Shown: piece by piece, positions 1 to 8,878 of the stretch
How the letters are laid out: each line of letters opens with the position of its first letter
Numbering within the stretch: position 1 is the stretch's first letter
Origin: CAXBNB01 sp040151475
GTDB taxonomy: Bacteria > Bacteroidota > Bacteroidia > Cytophagales > Cyclobacteriaceae
Direction: 5' to 3'
NCBI RefSeq assembly: GCF_040151475.1
Contig: NZ_JBDKWG010000144.1
Span: forward strand, 62,001-126,000
DNA length: 64,000 nucleotides
Made by a program: the position numbers and the translations under genes
The notes under the pieces: model-generated
What the model was told of the DNA's origin: nothing
The model's input: only the letters and a program-made list of their open reading frames with translations
The model's database searches: none

Positions 1-754
1 TGCAAAACTGCAAAGGGCACTAATCAACTTTTTTCTTGATGAGGCTGAAAAAGCAGGATATACTGAGGTACAACCACCAATAGTAATAAATGAAGCCTCT
101 GGTTATGGTACAGGGCAGTTGCCGGACAAAGAGGGGCAGATGTATCACCTTGAAGATACGGATCTTTATCTGATACCTACTGCGGAAGTGCCTATAACAA
201 ATCTGTACAGGGACGTCATAATCAATGAAAATGATTTGCCTATAAAAAATGTAGGTTATACTCCGTGCTTTAGAAAAGAAGCCGGCTCATGGGGAGCACA
301 TGTTAGAGGTTTAAATAGATTGCACCAGTTTGACAAAGTTGAAATTGTGCAGGTGCAGCATCCGGACAAGTCCGATGATACCTTAAAGGAAATGATGGCA
401 CATGTGGAAGGGTTACTTAAAAAACTAGGATTGCCGTATAGAATTTTACGTCTTTGCGGTGGAGACTTGGGATTTACTTCTACTTTAACTTATGATTTTG
501 AGGTGTATTCTGCAGGTCAGCAACGGTGGTTGGAGGTAAGTTCAGTCAGCAATTTTGAAACATATCAGGCAAACAGACTTAAGCTAAGGTATAGAACCAA
601 AGACAACAAAAAAGAGCTACTTCACACTCTAAACGGAAGTGCTCTGGCACTACCAAGAATTCTCGCATCTATTCTGGAAAACGGTCAAACAGAAGATGGA
701 ATTATTATCCCCGAAGTATTGAGACCTTACACCGGATTTGACAAGGTTAGTTAG
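1..754 (+). CDS. serS: Seryl-tRNA synthetase, C-terminal part (5' truncated by window)
   Basis: Charges tRNA-Ser with serine in the cytoplasm. The frame is open from base 2 to a TAG at 752-754, so about 250 residues are visible and the N-terminal coiled-coil arm lies outside the window. Class II synthetase landmarks are present: motif 2 around FRKEAGSWGAHVRGLNRLHQ, the serine/ATP-site stretch LCGGDLGFTSTLTYDFEVYS, and motif 3 with GSALALPR followed by the usual ending IIIPEVLRPYTGFD. A TTG at 119 is an internal codon, not a start, because conserved sequence continues upstream of it. Identity is secure; only the 5' end is missing. Confidence 0.96.
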   Translation, partial: AKLQRALINFFLDEAEKAGYTEVQPPIVINEASGYGTGQLPDKEGQMYHLEDTDLYLIPTAEVPITNLYRDVIINENDLPIKNVGYTPCFRKEAGSWGAHVRGLNRLHQFDKVEIVQVQHPDKSDDTLKEMMAHVEGLLKKLGLPYRILRLCGGDLGFTSTLTYDFEVYSAGQQRWLEVSSVSNFETYQANRLKLRYRTKDNKKELLHTLNGSALALPRILASILENGQTEDGIIIPEVLRPYTGFDKVS

Positions 755-766
755 TATGTGATTGGG

Positions 767-1069
767 CTAATCCACGGACTCCAACACCGTTCTAAATGCG
801 ACCAGATGCCTGCCATAGTTTTGGATGGTTTCAGCCTGTAAGGCTGATGCAAATTCTGATTGATATTTGTTCAGCTTTTCCATAGAGTCAGCGAAATATT
901 GAATTGAATAACTTGTGCCCTGCGGATCATCTGCCATTATTTTGTACATCTTATGATCGACAAACATTCCTGTTTTCAGCACGTTGGGAATATGAATTTG
1001 TTTCATCCATTGTAGCCATTCGTTTTCAACCTCCTTATCAATATTTACGGTAACGTTATATAAAATCAT
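767..1069 (-). CDS. DUF4286 family protein
   Basis: Small 100-residue cytoplasmic protein starting MILYNVTVNIDKEVENEWLQ, a beginning typical of the DUF4286 family that is widespread in Bacteroidota. The pattern of a beta strand, amphipathic helix (EWLQWMKQIHIPNVLKTG), then YSIQYF and a C-terminal helix suggests a ferredoxin-like dimeric alpha/beta barrel fold, which is inference. Its function is unknown. It lies convergent to serS with a 12-base gap. The ATG is preceded by an A-rich leader with no clear Shine-Dalgarno sequence, which is normal for this phylum. Confidence 0.8.
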   Translation of the reverse strand: MILYNVTVNIDKEVENEWLQWMKQIHIPNVLKTGMFVDHKMYKIMADDPQGTSYSIQYFADSMEKLNKYQSEFASALQAETIQNYGRHLVAFRTVLESVD

Positions 1070-1274
1070 ATCTGCTCTAAAATTTAAAATGGAAAATTAG
1101 TGCTTTAAGTCAATGATCAAAAAAGTATAGTTTCTTATTGTACTATTTCCTTCAAAATCAGGTTAGTCTGTTGATAATTTCTAGTCATAGAAATTTCCAG
1201 ATGGTTCATCGAACTTTTTTAAAACTGCCTGAAAGAATAAATACATTTACCTATACTCAAAGTAAAACAACAAT

Positions 1275-1775
1275 ATGTCACTTCAAAAGATAGAACGAAT
1301 AGAGGAAGTTTGGAAGCCTATAGAGGGTTTTACTAATTACCAGGTTTCCAATACTGGAAAAATAAAGAGGAGAGAACGTAAAATAGCCAGCAACAAAACA
1401 GGTAAAGAAATACGACTCAAAGAAAAAGTAATGAAACAACGCTGGAACAAAAACTGCAAATGTTTCTTTATGGACTTATTGAATGATGATGGAAAACGAA
1501 AAACAGTGTATCCTCACAAAGAAGTAGCAAAAGCCTTTTGCATCAATGTTTTACCCGAAGAGTTTACCATGATCGTGCATCTGGATAATGATCCGAAAAA
1601 CAATAACTCCACAAACCTGGAATGGGTAACACCCTCTGAGCATATGGCATTTCAGTTTCAGGTGGGAAACAAGAACAACTATAAGGTTTGGGAAACAAGA
1701 AAAAAGAAATATTCTAATGGCTTTAAAAAACGCTTTTCTCAAAAGAAAAAAAGTAGAGAAGAACTATTGGTTTGA
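1275..1775 (+). CDS. Free-standing NUMOD4/HNH endonuclease
   Basis: A 166-residue protein. The N-terminus carries a NUMOD4 module (EEVWKPIEGFTNYQVSNTGKIKR, residues about 9-31), usually found in homing-type endonucleases. It is followed by an HNH nuclease core: VHLDNDPKNNNSTNLEWVTPSEH at about 113-135, with His114, the paired Asn residues and the terminal His. The C-terminus is Lys/Arg-rich. Such proteins cut DNA and occur as intron-borne, phage-borne or solitary genes. No intron, intein or phage gene is visible beside it. It sits alone between a DUF4286 gene and uvrA. The fold call is good; the target and role are unknown. Confidence 0.85.
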   Translation: MSLQKIERIEEVWKPIEGFTNYQVSNTGKIKRRERKIASNKTGKEIRLKEKVMKQRWNKNCKCFFMDLLNDDGKRKTVYPHKEVAKAFCINVLPEEFTMIVHLDNDPKNNNSTNLEWVTPSEHMAFQFQVGNKNNYKVWETRKKKYSNGFKKRFSQKKKSREELLV

Positions 1776-1835
1776 ACCCATTAATTCTAAAATAGTATTT
1801 TTTTAATCATCATTCCCTTTTGCATTAGGTATTCT

Positions 1836-1843
1836 TAACTTTG
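1836..1843 (+). promoter_or_regulatory. Putative -7 promoter element for uvrA
   Basis: TAACTTTG matches the Bacteroidota -7 consensus TAnnTTTG and lies 30 bases before the uvrA ATG. No convincing -33 TTTG is seen at the expected spacing, so this is a motif-only prediction. Confidence 0.45.
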
Positions 1844-1872
1844 CCGATTAATTTTCGTTTCGAACTTTACTC

Positions 1873-4701
1873 ATGCAAATAGAACCCTCAAACAATTCTT
1901 CCGAATCCATAGATCATCTGGATCCAAGAAATCACATAATTATAAAGGGTGCAAGAGTAAATAACCTTAAAAATTTAAGCGTAGCTATCCCCAGAAACAA
2001 GTTGGTGGTCATTACAGGGCTTTCCGGTTCAGGTAAATCTTCACTTGCTTTTGACACGCTATTCGCTGAAGGTCAACGAAAATATGTAGAAAGCTTGAGC
2101 TCCTATGCGAGGCAATTTCTTGGACGAATGGAAAAGCCGGAAGTTGACTACATCAAAGGAGTGTCACCTGCAGTAGCAATTGAACAAAAAGTAAATACAA
2201 GGAATCCCAGATCTACAGTAGGCACATCAACGGAAATCTATGATTATCTAAAATTGCTATTTGCCCGAATAGGAATTACATATTCTCCGGTCAGTGGTAA
2301 CGTAGTAGATAGCGATAGTGTGAGCTCTGTGGTAGATGCTATCAACTCAAAACCTGACGGAAGCAAGTTTACCATCTCTGCACCTTTTATCCAAAAGGAC
2401 AGGAGCCTTCTTGAAGAAACCAAGATTTTATTAAGCAAAGGGTTTACCAGAATATTGGTTAAAGGTGAATTGAAGTTTATAGAAGAAACAGAAATCGAAG
2501 CTCTTGATCCAAAGGATGTTGAAATACTAATAGATCGGCTTTCTGTAAACAAGGAAGATGAAGACATTGTATTTAGAACTTCTGATTCTGTACAAACAGC
2601 TTTTTTTGAAGGAGAAGGAACATGTATTATAAGGTATTTGGGAGAGAAGCCGATATCGTATTCAGATAAGTTTGAATTGGATGGCATGCATTTCGAAATG
2701 CCATCAGTAAATCTTTTTAGCTTTAACAACCCTTATGGAGCGTGCCGAAAATGTGAAGGGTTCGGAAAGGTATTAGGTATAGATCCGGATTTGGTAATAC
2801 CAGACAAAAATATGTCAGTCTATGAAGGAGCCATTGTGCCCTGGAGAAGTGAAACCATGAAAAAATGGTTAGACCCACTGGTAAAAAATGCCATTAGATT
2901 TGATTTCCCTATACATCGGGACATAAAAGACCTGAGTGAAGCGGAATATGAACTTTTATGGACTGGAAACGAATATTTTGAAGGCTTAAATAACTTCTTT
3001 TCTTTCATAGAATCACAACTTCACAAAATACAATATCGGGTGATGCTGTCTCGATACCGTGGCAAAACAGTTTGCCCTGATTGTAAAGGTACAAGGCTAA
3101 GAAAAGATGCAAACTATGTCAAAATAGATCGTGCTACAATATCTGATATAATACTGAAGCCAATAGCTGAGAATCTTGAATTTTTTAATAGTTTGAAATT
3201 ATCAGATCATGATCAGAAGATAGCCAAAAGAATTATTACAGAGATACAAAACAGGCTAACCTACCTGGATCAGGTAGGTTTGGGTTATTTAACACTCAAC
3301 AGGTTGACATCAACATTATCGGGTGGAGAATATCAAAGAATCAAACTGGCTACATCTTTGGGTAGCGCACTGGTAGGTTCTATGTACATCCTTGACGAAC
3401 CGAGCATTGGCCTGCACCCTCGTGATACCCAAAAGCTGGGCACTGTACTCAACAGGCTTAAAAACCTGGGCAATACAGTTATAGTGGTAGAGCATGAAGA
3501 GGAGGTGATGAGACAAGCCGACCAAATTATTGATATAGGACCCGATGCTGGTATTCATGGAGGAGAATTGGTATTTCAAGGCAATTGGGAAGCAATTGTT
3601 CAAAATGACAAATCCCATACTGCCCGGTTTTTAAACGGAAAAGACTCAATAGCAATTCCTGAGCAAAGAAGAACCTCAAAAAGGGTTATCAAAATACATG
3701 GTGCTCGGGAAAACAATTTAAAAAATATTGATGTTGAGTTTCCTCTTGGTGTGTTGACTGTGGTAACCGGAGTAAGCGGGTCGGGGAAATCAACACTTAT
3801 TAAGAAAATACTTTATCCTGCATTGGGTAAAATTCTGGGGATTACAGGTGAAACAACTGGTAAATATGACCTGCTGGACGGTGACTATAAGGACATTGAT
3901 CAGATAGAATTTGTGGATCAAAATCCTATTGGCAAAAGCTCCAGGTCCAACCCCGTAACGTATGTAAAAGCTTATGACGCTATTCGTCAGCTATTTGCCG
4001 AGCAAAAGATCTCAAAACAAAGAAGTTATAAACCTGCTCACTTTTCATTTAATGTAGAAGGAGGTCGGTGTGAAACTTGTCAGGGAGAGGGAGTAGTCAA
4101 AATAGAGATGCAATTTATGGCGGATCTCCATCTGACATGTGATGAATGCAAGGGAAAGAGGTTTAAATCTGAATTGCTTGAAGTAACCTACAAAGAGAAA
4201 AATATTGCAGATGTACTTGATTTAACAATTGAAGAAAGTCTCTCTTTTTTCGAAGAAAATAAATCGATAGTCAACCGTCTCAGACCATTGTCGGATGTCG
4301 GATTAGGGTATGTCAAATTGGGTCAATCATCAAATTCACTAAGTGGAGGAGAAGCCCAAAGGGTAAAACTTGCCTCATTTTTGGGAAAGGGGAATACTAT
4401 ACATAAAGAGAGAATTCTATTTATTTTCGACGAGCCTACCACAGGGCTTCATTTTAAAGATATCCAAAAACTTTTAGACTCCATCAATGCTTTAATTGCT
4501 CAGGGAAACAGCGTGATCATCATAGAGCACAATATGGAGATCATAAAATCGGCTGACTGGATAATAGACTTAGGCCCGGAGGGAGGAAATCTGGGAGGAA
4601 ATATTTGTTTTACAGGTACTCCCGAAGAAATGGCGAAGCTCGAAGAAAATTACACAGCCTTTTTTCTAAAGGAAAAATTATTTCTTCCATCCAAATCGTA
4701 A
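1873..4701 (+). CDS. uvrA: Excinuclease ABC subunit A
   Basis: DNA damage-recognition ATPase of nucleotide excision repair, working with UvrB and UvrC. The 942-residue length is normal. Two ABC modules are visible. The first has Walker A GLSGSGKS at about 49-56 and signature LSGGEYQRIK near 482. The second has GVSGSGKS near 633 and LSGGEAQRVK near 823. Zinc-binding CxxC pairs are intact: CRKCEGFG near 291 with CPDCKGTR near 401, and CETCQGEG near 734 with CDECKGKR near 756. Nothing is missing. It appears monocistronic, with uvrB and uvrC not in the window, and it lies just after the HNH gene. Confidence 0.98.
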   Translation: MQIEPSNNSSESIDHLDPRNHIIIKGARVNNLKNLSVAIPRNKLVVITGLSGSGKSSLAFDTLFAEGQRKYVESLSSYARQFLGRMEKPEVDYIKGVSPAVAIEQKVNTRNPRSTVGTSTEIYDYLKLLFARIGITYSPVSGNVVDSDSVSSVVDAINSKPDGSKFTISAPFIQKDRSLLEETKILLSKGFTRILVKGELKFIEETEIEALDPKDVEILIDRLSVNKEDEDIVFRTSDSVQTAFFEGEGTCIIRYLGEKPISYSDKFELDGMHFEMPSVNLFSFNNPYGACRKCEGFGKVLGIDPDLVIPDKNMSVYEGAIVPWRSETMKKWLDPLVKNAIRFDFPIHRDIKDLSEAEYELLWTGNEYFEGLNNFFSFIESQLHKIQYRVMLSRYRGKTVCPDCKGTRLRKDANYVKIDRATISDIILKPIAENLEFFNSLKLSDHDQKIAKRIITEIQNRLTYLDQVGLGYLTLNRLTSTLSGGEYQRIKLATSLGSALVGSMYILDEPSIGLHPRDTQKLGTVLNRLKNLGNTVIVVEHEEEVMRQADQIIDIGPDAGIHGGELVFQGNWEAIVQNDKSHTARFLNGKDSIAIPEQRRTSKRVIKIHGARENNLKNIDVEFPLGVLTVVTGVSGSGKSTLIKKILYPALGKILGITGETTGKYDLLDGDYKDIDQIEFVDQNPIGKSSRSNPVTYVKAYDAIRQLFAEQKISKQRSYKPAHFSFNVEGGRCETCQGEGVVKIEMQFMADLHLTCDECKGKRFKSELLEVTYKEKNIADVLDLTIEESLSFFEENKSIVNRLRPLSDVGLGYVKLGQSSNSLSGGEAQRVKLASFLGKGNTIHKERILFIFDEPTTGLHFKDIQKLLDSINALIAQGNSVIIIEHNMEIIKSADWIIDLGPEGGNLGGNICFTGTPEEMAKLEENYTAFFLKEKLFLPSKS

Positions 4702-4746
4702 TAATATTTAAATATCTGGTTTCTTATCATTTTGTTCTATTCAAGG

Positions 4747-4754
4747 TATCTTTG
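4747..4754 (+). promoter_or_regulatory. Putative -7 promoter element for the trehalose gene
   Basis: TATCTTTG is an exact match to TAnnTTTG, 76 bases before the ATG at 4830. It implies a leader of roughly 70 nt. The -33 element is not clear. Confidence 0.45.
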
Positions 4755-4829
4755 AATTCCCACTACAATAATTCATTGTTGAGAATTCTTATGTGAGTTT
4801 TCAATTGAACTTTTTCAAAAAAATAAACA

Positions 4830-7025
4830 ATGCCAAAAACTATTATTGTATCAAACAGATTACCAGTAAAACTTAAAAAAGAAGACGGAAAATATATTTA
4901 CATTCCCAGTGAAGGAGGTCTGGCCACAGGGTTAGGATCCATATATAAAGAAGGAGGGAATATTTGGATGGGTTGGCCTGGAGTGGCTATAGAAGAAGAA
5001 AAAGACAAACAGGACGCCATAGAAAACCTGAAAAAGAGTAACATGAGTCCTGTTTTCCTTACAGAAAAGGAAATTGAGGAATATTATGAAGGTTTTAGTA
5101 ATGAAACACTTTGGCCCAATTTTCATTATTTCAATCAATATGCTGAATATGAAGAAAGATATTGGCAGGCATATAAAAGGGTAAATCAAAAATTTGCTGA
5201 TCAGCTAAGTGAACTCACAGAAGAAGGCGATAAAATATGGATTCATGACTATCAGTTGCTATTGCTGCCGGCACTTATTCGTGAAAAATATCCCAAGATC
5301 AGTATAGGCTTTTTCTTACACATTCCTTTTCCCTCGTACGAGACATTCCGGTTGCTACCATGGAGAAGAGAACTGCTTATGGGTATGTTGGGGTCAGATT
5401 TCCTTGGGTTTCATACTTACGATGACATGCGTCACTTTTTGTCGTCAGTTAATCGGTTGGCTGGTATAGGTAATTCACATGGTCAAATAAGCTTAGGTAG
5501 CAGAAAGGTTTTGGTTGATGCTCTTCCCATGGGTATTGACTATGATAAATATGCTACTGTGGCAGCTGACCCTGAGACTTTAGAAAAAGAAGTTCGGTAC
5601 AGAACGCTTATTGGAGAAACTAAAATCATGTTGTCGATTGATAGATTAGACTATTCCAAAGGAATTCCCCAGAGACTTAGGGCTTTTGAGCTTTTTCTTC
5701 AAAGGTATCCTGAGTACAAAGAAAAAGTTTCTTTACTGATGGTGGTAGTGCCTTCCCGTGACCAGGTAGGTAAATACAAAGAACTAAAAGAAGAGATTGA
5801 TCTTTTGGTGGGTAGAATCAATGGAAACTTTAGCAGAATGATTTGGACTCCAATTCATTATTTCTACAGATCATTTCCTTTACATGCCTTATCGGCGTTT
5901 TATCGCATGGCAAAAGTTGCTCTTGTCACCCCAATGCGGGACGGAATGAACCTGGTAGCAAAAGAGTTTATAGCCAGTAAATTAAACAAAAAGGGAGTTC
6001 TTGTATTAAGCGAAATGGCTGGTGCATCCAAAGAACTTTCCGAGGCTATTTTGATCAACCCAAATAATATTGAGCAAATGGTTCGTGCTTTTAAACAGGC
6101 ACTGGAAATGCCGGAAAAGGAACAGATTAAAAACCTGGAAGTAATGCAAAATTCTCTCAAGAGATACAACATTCACCACTGGGTAAAGTTGTTTATGGAA
6201 CGTTTGGACTATATAAAGTCTCAACAATTGGCTTTGCAGACCAAGATTTTGGATGAAGCATCGCAACTGCTTCTGGAAGAAGCATATAGAAATGCTGAAA
6301 GTAGAATAATTTTTCTCGATTACGATGGTACACTTACTCCTTTTCATGGTGATCCGCAGCAGGCCAGTCCCGATGATGAACTTAAAAATATCATTCTAAA
6401 ACTTTCTGAAAACCCCAAAAACCAAGTAGTAATTATTAGCGGTCGCGATAAAGAAACGCTTGAAAGATGGTTCGGTCAATATAGCCTTGACTTAATAGCT
6501 GAACATGGTGTTTGGTTGAGGTTACATGGGAAAAAATGGAAAACGCTTGCCATGTTAAAAGACAATTGGAAAAAGGATATCAATGATGTATTGGAAGATT
6601 ATGTAGGAAGAACTCCCGGATCTTTTATTGAACAAAAGGATTACTCTTTGGTATGGCACTATAGAAAAGTTGAAACAGGGCTTGGTGAACTGAGAACCAG
6701 AGAGTTGACCAGCCACTTAAAATATTTAGCATCTGACCAAAACCTTCACGTACTGGAAGGTGATATGGTAGTGGAAATAAAAAGTTCCGAAGTAAATAAA
6801 GGACGCGCAACTCAAAAATGGCTCAAAGATGCCAATGCAGAGTTTTATATGGCTGCTGGAGACGACTGGACTGACGAGGATACTTTCAAAGCCATGCCCG
6901 AAAATGCCTTTACCATCAAAGTTGGTAATACACCATCAGCAGCTAAGTATAGTGTCACCGACTATAGTGACGTCCGCAAGTTGTTGATTTCGTTGTGTAC
7001 AAACAAAAAAGAGGCTATCACATAA
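4830..7025 (+). CDS. otsAB: Fused trehalose-6-phosphate synthase / trehalose-phosphatase
   Basis: Bifunctional enzyme making trehalose from UDP-glucose and glucose-6-phosphate through trehalose-6-phosphate. Residues 1 to about 470 are a GT20 synthase: N-terminal SEGGLATGLGS, IWIHDYQLLLLPALIREKY, SIDRLDYSKGIPQRL and TPMRDGMNLVAKEF. From about 490 there is a HAD phosphatase: FLDYDGTLTPF with Asp497 and Asp499 as nucleophile and acid, IISGRDKETL, and GDDWTDEDTF near the C-terminus. The 731-residue length equals OtsA plus OtsB. Both active sites look complete, so both activities are expected. Trehalose usually serves as an osmolyte or stress protectant. The gene is monocistronic and ends in a shared bidirectional terminator. 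Confidence 0.95.
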   Translation: MPKTIIVSNRLPVKLKKEDGKYIYIPSEGGLATGLGSIYKEGGNIWMGWPGVAIEEEKDKQDAIENLKKSNMSPVFLTEKEIEEYYEGFSNETLWPNFHYFNQYAEYEERYWQAYKRVNQKFADQLSELTEEGDKIWIHDYQLLLLPALIREKYPKISIGFFLHIPFPSYETFRLLPWRRELLMGMLGSDFLGFHTYDDMRHFLSSVNRLAGIGNSHGQISLGSRKVLVDALPMGIDYDKYATVAADPETLEKEVRYRTLIGETKIMLSIDRLDYSKGIPQRLRAFELFLQRYPEYKEKVSLLMVVVPSRDQVGKYKELKEEIDLLVGRINGNFSRMIWTPIHYFYRSFPLHALSAFYRMAKVALVTPMRDGMNLVAKEFIASKLNKKGVLVLSEMAGASKELSEAILINPNNIEQMVRAFKQALEMPEKEQIKNLEVMQNSLKRYNIHHWVKLFMERLDYIKSQQLALQTKILDEASQLLLEEAYRNAESRIIFLDYDGTLTPFHGDPQQASPDDELKNIILKLSENPKNQVVIISGRDKETLERWFGQYSLDLIAEHGVWLRLHGKKWKTLAMLKDNWKKDINDVLEDYVGRTPGSFIEQKDYSLVWHYRKVETGLGELRTRELTSHLKYLASDQNLHVLEGDMVVEIKSSEVNKGRATQKWLKDANAEFYMAAGDDWTDEDTFKAMPENAFTIKVGNTPSAAKYSVTDYSDVRKLLISLCTNKKEAIT

Positions 7026-7040
7026 GACAGCCTCTTTTTT
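7005..7040. terminator. Bidirectional terminator shared by otsAB and lpd
   Basis: A perfect inverted repeat, AAAAAAGAGGCT / AGCCTCTTTTTT (7005-7016 and 7029-7040) with a 12-base loop. A U-tract forms on either strand. The left arm lies in the otsAB coding end and the right arm touches the lpd stop codon, so one hairpin can end both convergent transcripts. Confidence 0.85.
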
Positions 7041-8439
7041 ATATGTGAATAGGCCTTGCCTCCGTAGCAGCCAGACAAGCTTCTTTTACTGCTTCCATAT
7101 AAGTCGGGTGAGCATGCGACATGCGTGACACATCTTCGGCTGAAGCTCGGAATTCCATAGCTGTTACTCCTGAAGCAATCATATCGGCAGCACGAGCACC
7201 AATGATATGAATTCCAAGGATTTCGTCTGTATTTTTATCTGCCAATACTTTCACAAGTCCATCTACATCCATACTTGCTCTGGCTCGACCCAACGCTTTA
7301 AATGGAAATGAGCCAACTTTGTAATCTGTGCCAGCTTCTTTAAGCTGCTCTTCAGTCTGACCAACAGCTGCTACTTCAGGCCATGTATATACCACTCCGG
7401 GTATGAGGTTGTAATTGATGTGAGGTTTTTGACCAGCCATTTGCTCTGCAACCAGTGTTCCCTCTTCTTCTGCTTTGTGTGCAAGCATAGCTCCTTTTAC
7501 CACATCACCAATTGCATAGATATTACTTACTGACGTCCTTAGATGTTCATCCGTTTCGATCCTTCCACCTTTATCCGTTGCTATTCCAATATTTTCTAAT
7601 CCGAGACCTTCAGTGTAAGGCCTTCTTCCAATAGAAACCAGACAATAGTCTCCATCAAGTTCCAAACTTTCTCCCTTTGGGGTCTCGGCAATTACTTTGA
7701 CATTTTTTCCTTTGGCTTCTACTCCTGTTACTTTATGTTTCAGATAAAAATCAAATCCAAGTTTTTTCAATGACTTGGTCAGTTCTTTGCTCATTGTGCC
7801 GTCCATTCCCGGGATTATCCTGTCCAAAAATTCCACAACGGAAACCTTCGCACCCAATCGGGCATAAACAGAACCCAATTCCAAACCAATTACACCCCCA
7901 CCAATGATAACCAGGTGCTTTGGTACTTCTTTCAATGCTAATGCTTCAGTGCTTGTGATTACCCGCTTTTTGTCTATTTTGATAAAAGGCAATGAAGAAG
8001 GTTTAGATCCTGTAGCGATAATTATTTTCTCAGATTGAATTTGAGATTCTTTGCCATCAGCTGCAGTAATTTTAATCGTATTTTTATCTACAAAAGAACC
8101 AAAACCATGATGCACATCAATTTTATTTTTCTTCATCAGGAAATCAATGCCATCACATGTCTGCTTTACCACATCGTCTTTTCTTGATATCATTTGCCCA
8201 AAGTTTACCTTTGGTTTGTTAATGTCAATGCCGTGCGTTTTGAATGTGTGCTCTGCGTTGTGAAAATGTTCTGAAGAGTCAAGCAATGCTTTTGAAGGAA
8301 TACATCCCACATTCAAACACGTTCCGCCAAGGGTATTGTATTTTTCAACAATAGCGGTTTTGAAACCCAATTGTGCACATCTAATGGCAGCTACATAACC
8401 ACCCGGGCCTGATCCTATTACTGTTACGTCGTATTGCAT
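7039..8439 (-). CDS. lpdA: Dihydrolipoyl dehydrogenase (E3)
   Basis: FAD-dependent enzyme that reoxidises dihydrolipoyl groups of 2-oxoacid dehydrogenase complexes with NAD+. Visible features: N-terminal FAD fold GSGPGGYVAAIRCAQLG, redox-active disulfide GGTCLNVGCIPSK, NAD fold IIGGGVIGLELGSVYARLG, FAD motif IYAIGDV, and the C-terminal catalytic HAHPTYMEAVKEA. I chose the ATG at 8439 (466 residues) because family members start just before YDVTVIGSGPGG. An upstream in-frame GTG at 8490 would add 17 unconserved residues and overlap the preceding gene by GTGA. It is the last gene of the sucA-sucB operon. Confidence 0.96.
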   Translation of the reverse strand: MQYDVTVIGSGPGGYVAAIRCAQLGFKTAIVEKYNTLGGTCLNVGCIPSKALLDSSEHFHNAEHTFKTHGIDINKPKVNFGQMISRKDDVVKQTCDGIDFLMKKNKIDVHHGFGSFVDKNTIKITAADGKESQIQSEKIIIATGSKPSSLPFIKIDKKRVITSTEALALKEVPKHLVIIGGGVIGLELGSVYARLGAKVSVVEFLDRIIPGMDGTMSKELTKSLKKLGFDFYLKHKVTGVEAKGKNVKVIAETPKGESLELDGDYCLVSIGRRPYTEGLGLENIGIATDKGGRIETDEHLRTSVSNIYAIGDVVKGAMLAHKAEEEGTLVAEQMAGQKPHINYNLIPGVVYTWPEVAAVGQTEEQLKEAGTDYKVGSFPFKALGRARASMDVDGLVKVLADKNTDEILGIHIIGARAADMIASGVTAMEFRASAEDVSRMSHAHPTYMEAVKEACLAATEARPIHI

Positions 8440-8486
8440 TTTTTCTTTTTTTAGTATTTTGTACGGTGTATTTCGTATTGTGAAAT

Positions 8487-8837
8487 TCACTCCAATGATT
8501 TCTTCAACCTAAATATCATCTTTTGAATAATATCGATTAAACTGATCAACATATTTTTATCAGACATATTTAGGTAGCCTATTTTCTCAGCTAAAATTAA
8601 TTGTGTTTCAAGTTCGCAACTAGACCCATAAGCATATCCTAAAAATTGAGCAAATTCTTTCTTGCCATTTCTCCCTGCTCCTTCGGCAATATTTGAAGCC
8701 ACTGAAATTGCACTTCTCCTTATTTGATTAGTTAAGCCGAATTTTTCACTATCGGGAAAATTTGAAGTACATGTATATGCCAATTCTCCAAGATCAATAG
8801 ATTTTTTCCAAACTTCGAGTTCTTTATACTTATGCAC
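8487..8837 (-). CDS. Four-helix bundle protein (S23/IVS-encoded family)
   Basis: A 116-residue protein with the hallmarks of the 23S rRNA intervening-sequence protein family: YKELEVWKKSIDLGELAY at the start, GLTNQIRRSAISVASNIAEG in the middle, then FLGYAYGSSCELETQLILA. The family forms pentameric four-helix bundles. Its biochemical role is not settled, and diversity-generating retroelement accessory proteins share the fold. Here it is not in an rRNA gene. It sits between sucB (41 nt upstream) and lpdA in the same orientation, so it would be co-transcribed with the 2-oxoglutarate dehydrogenase genes. No reverse transcriptase is nearby. Confidence 0.88.
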   Translation of the reverse strand: MHKYKELEVWKKSIDLGELAYTCTSNFPDSEKFGLTNQIRRSAISVASNIAEGAGRNGKKEFAQFLGYAYGSSCELETQLILAEKIGYLNMSDKNMLISLIDIIQKMIFRLKKSLE

Positions 8838-8878
8838 TGTTTTTTTTCAATTCTATATACTCAATACAATTTACCAGA

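Noticed and set aside
4605..4796. 63-residue ORF across the end of uvrA
   Set aside because: Overlaps uvrA in another frame and has no start signal or motif.
8440..8490. Longer lpdA start (GTG at 8490)
   Set aside because: Adds residues absent from the family and uses a GTG, whereas the ATG at 8439 matches the family start. Kept only as a note.
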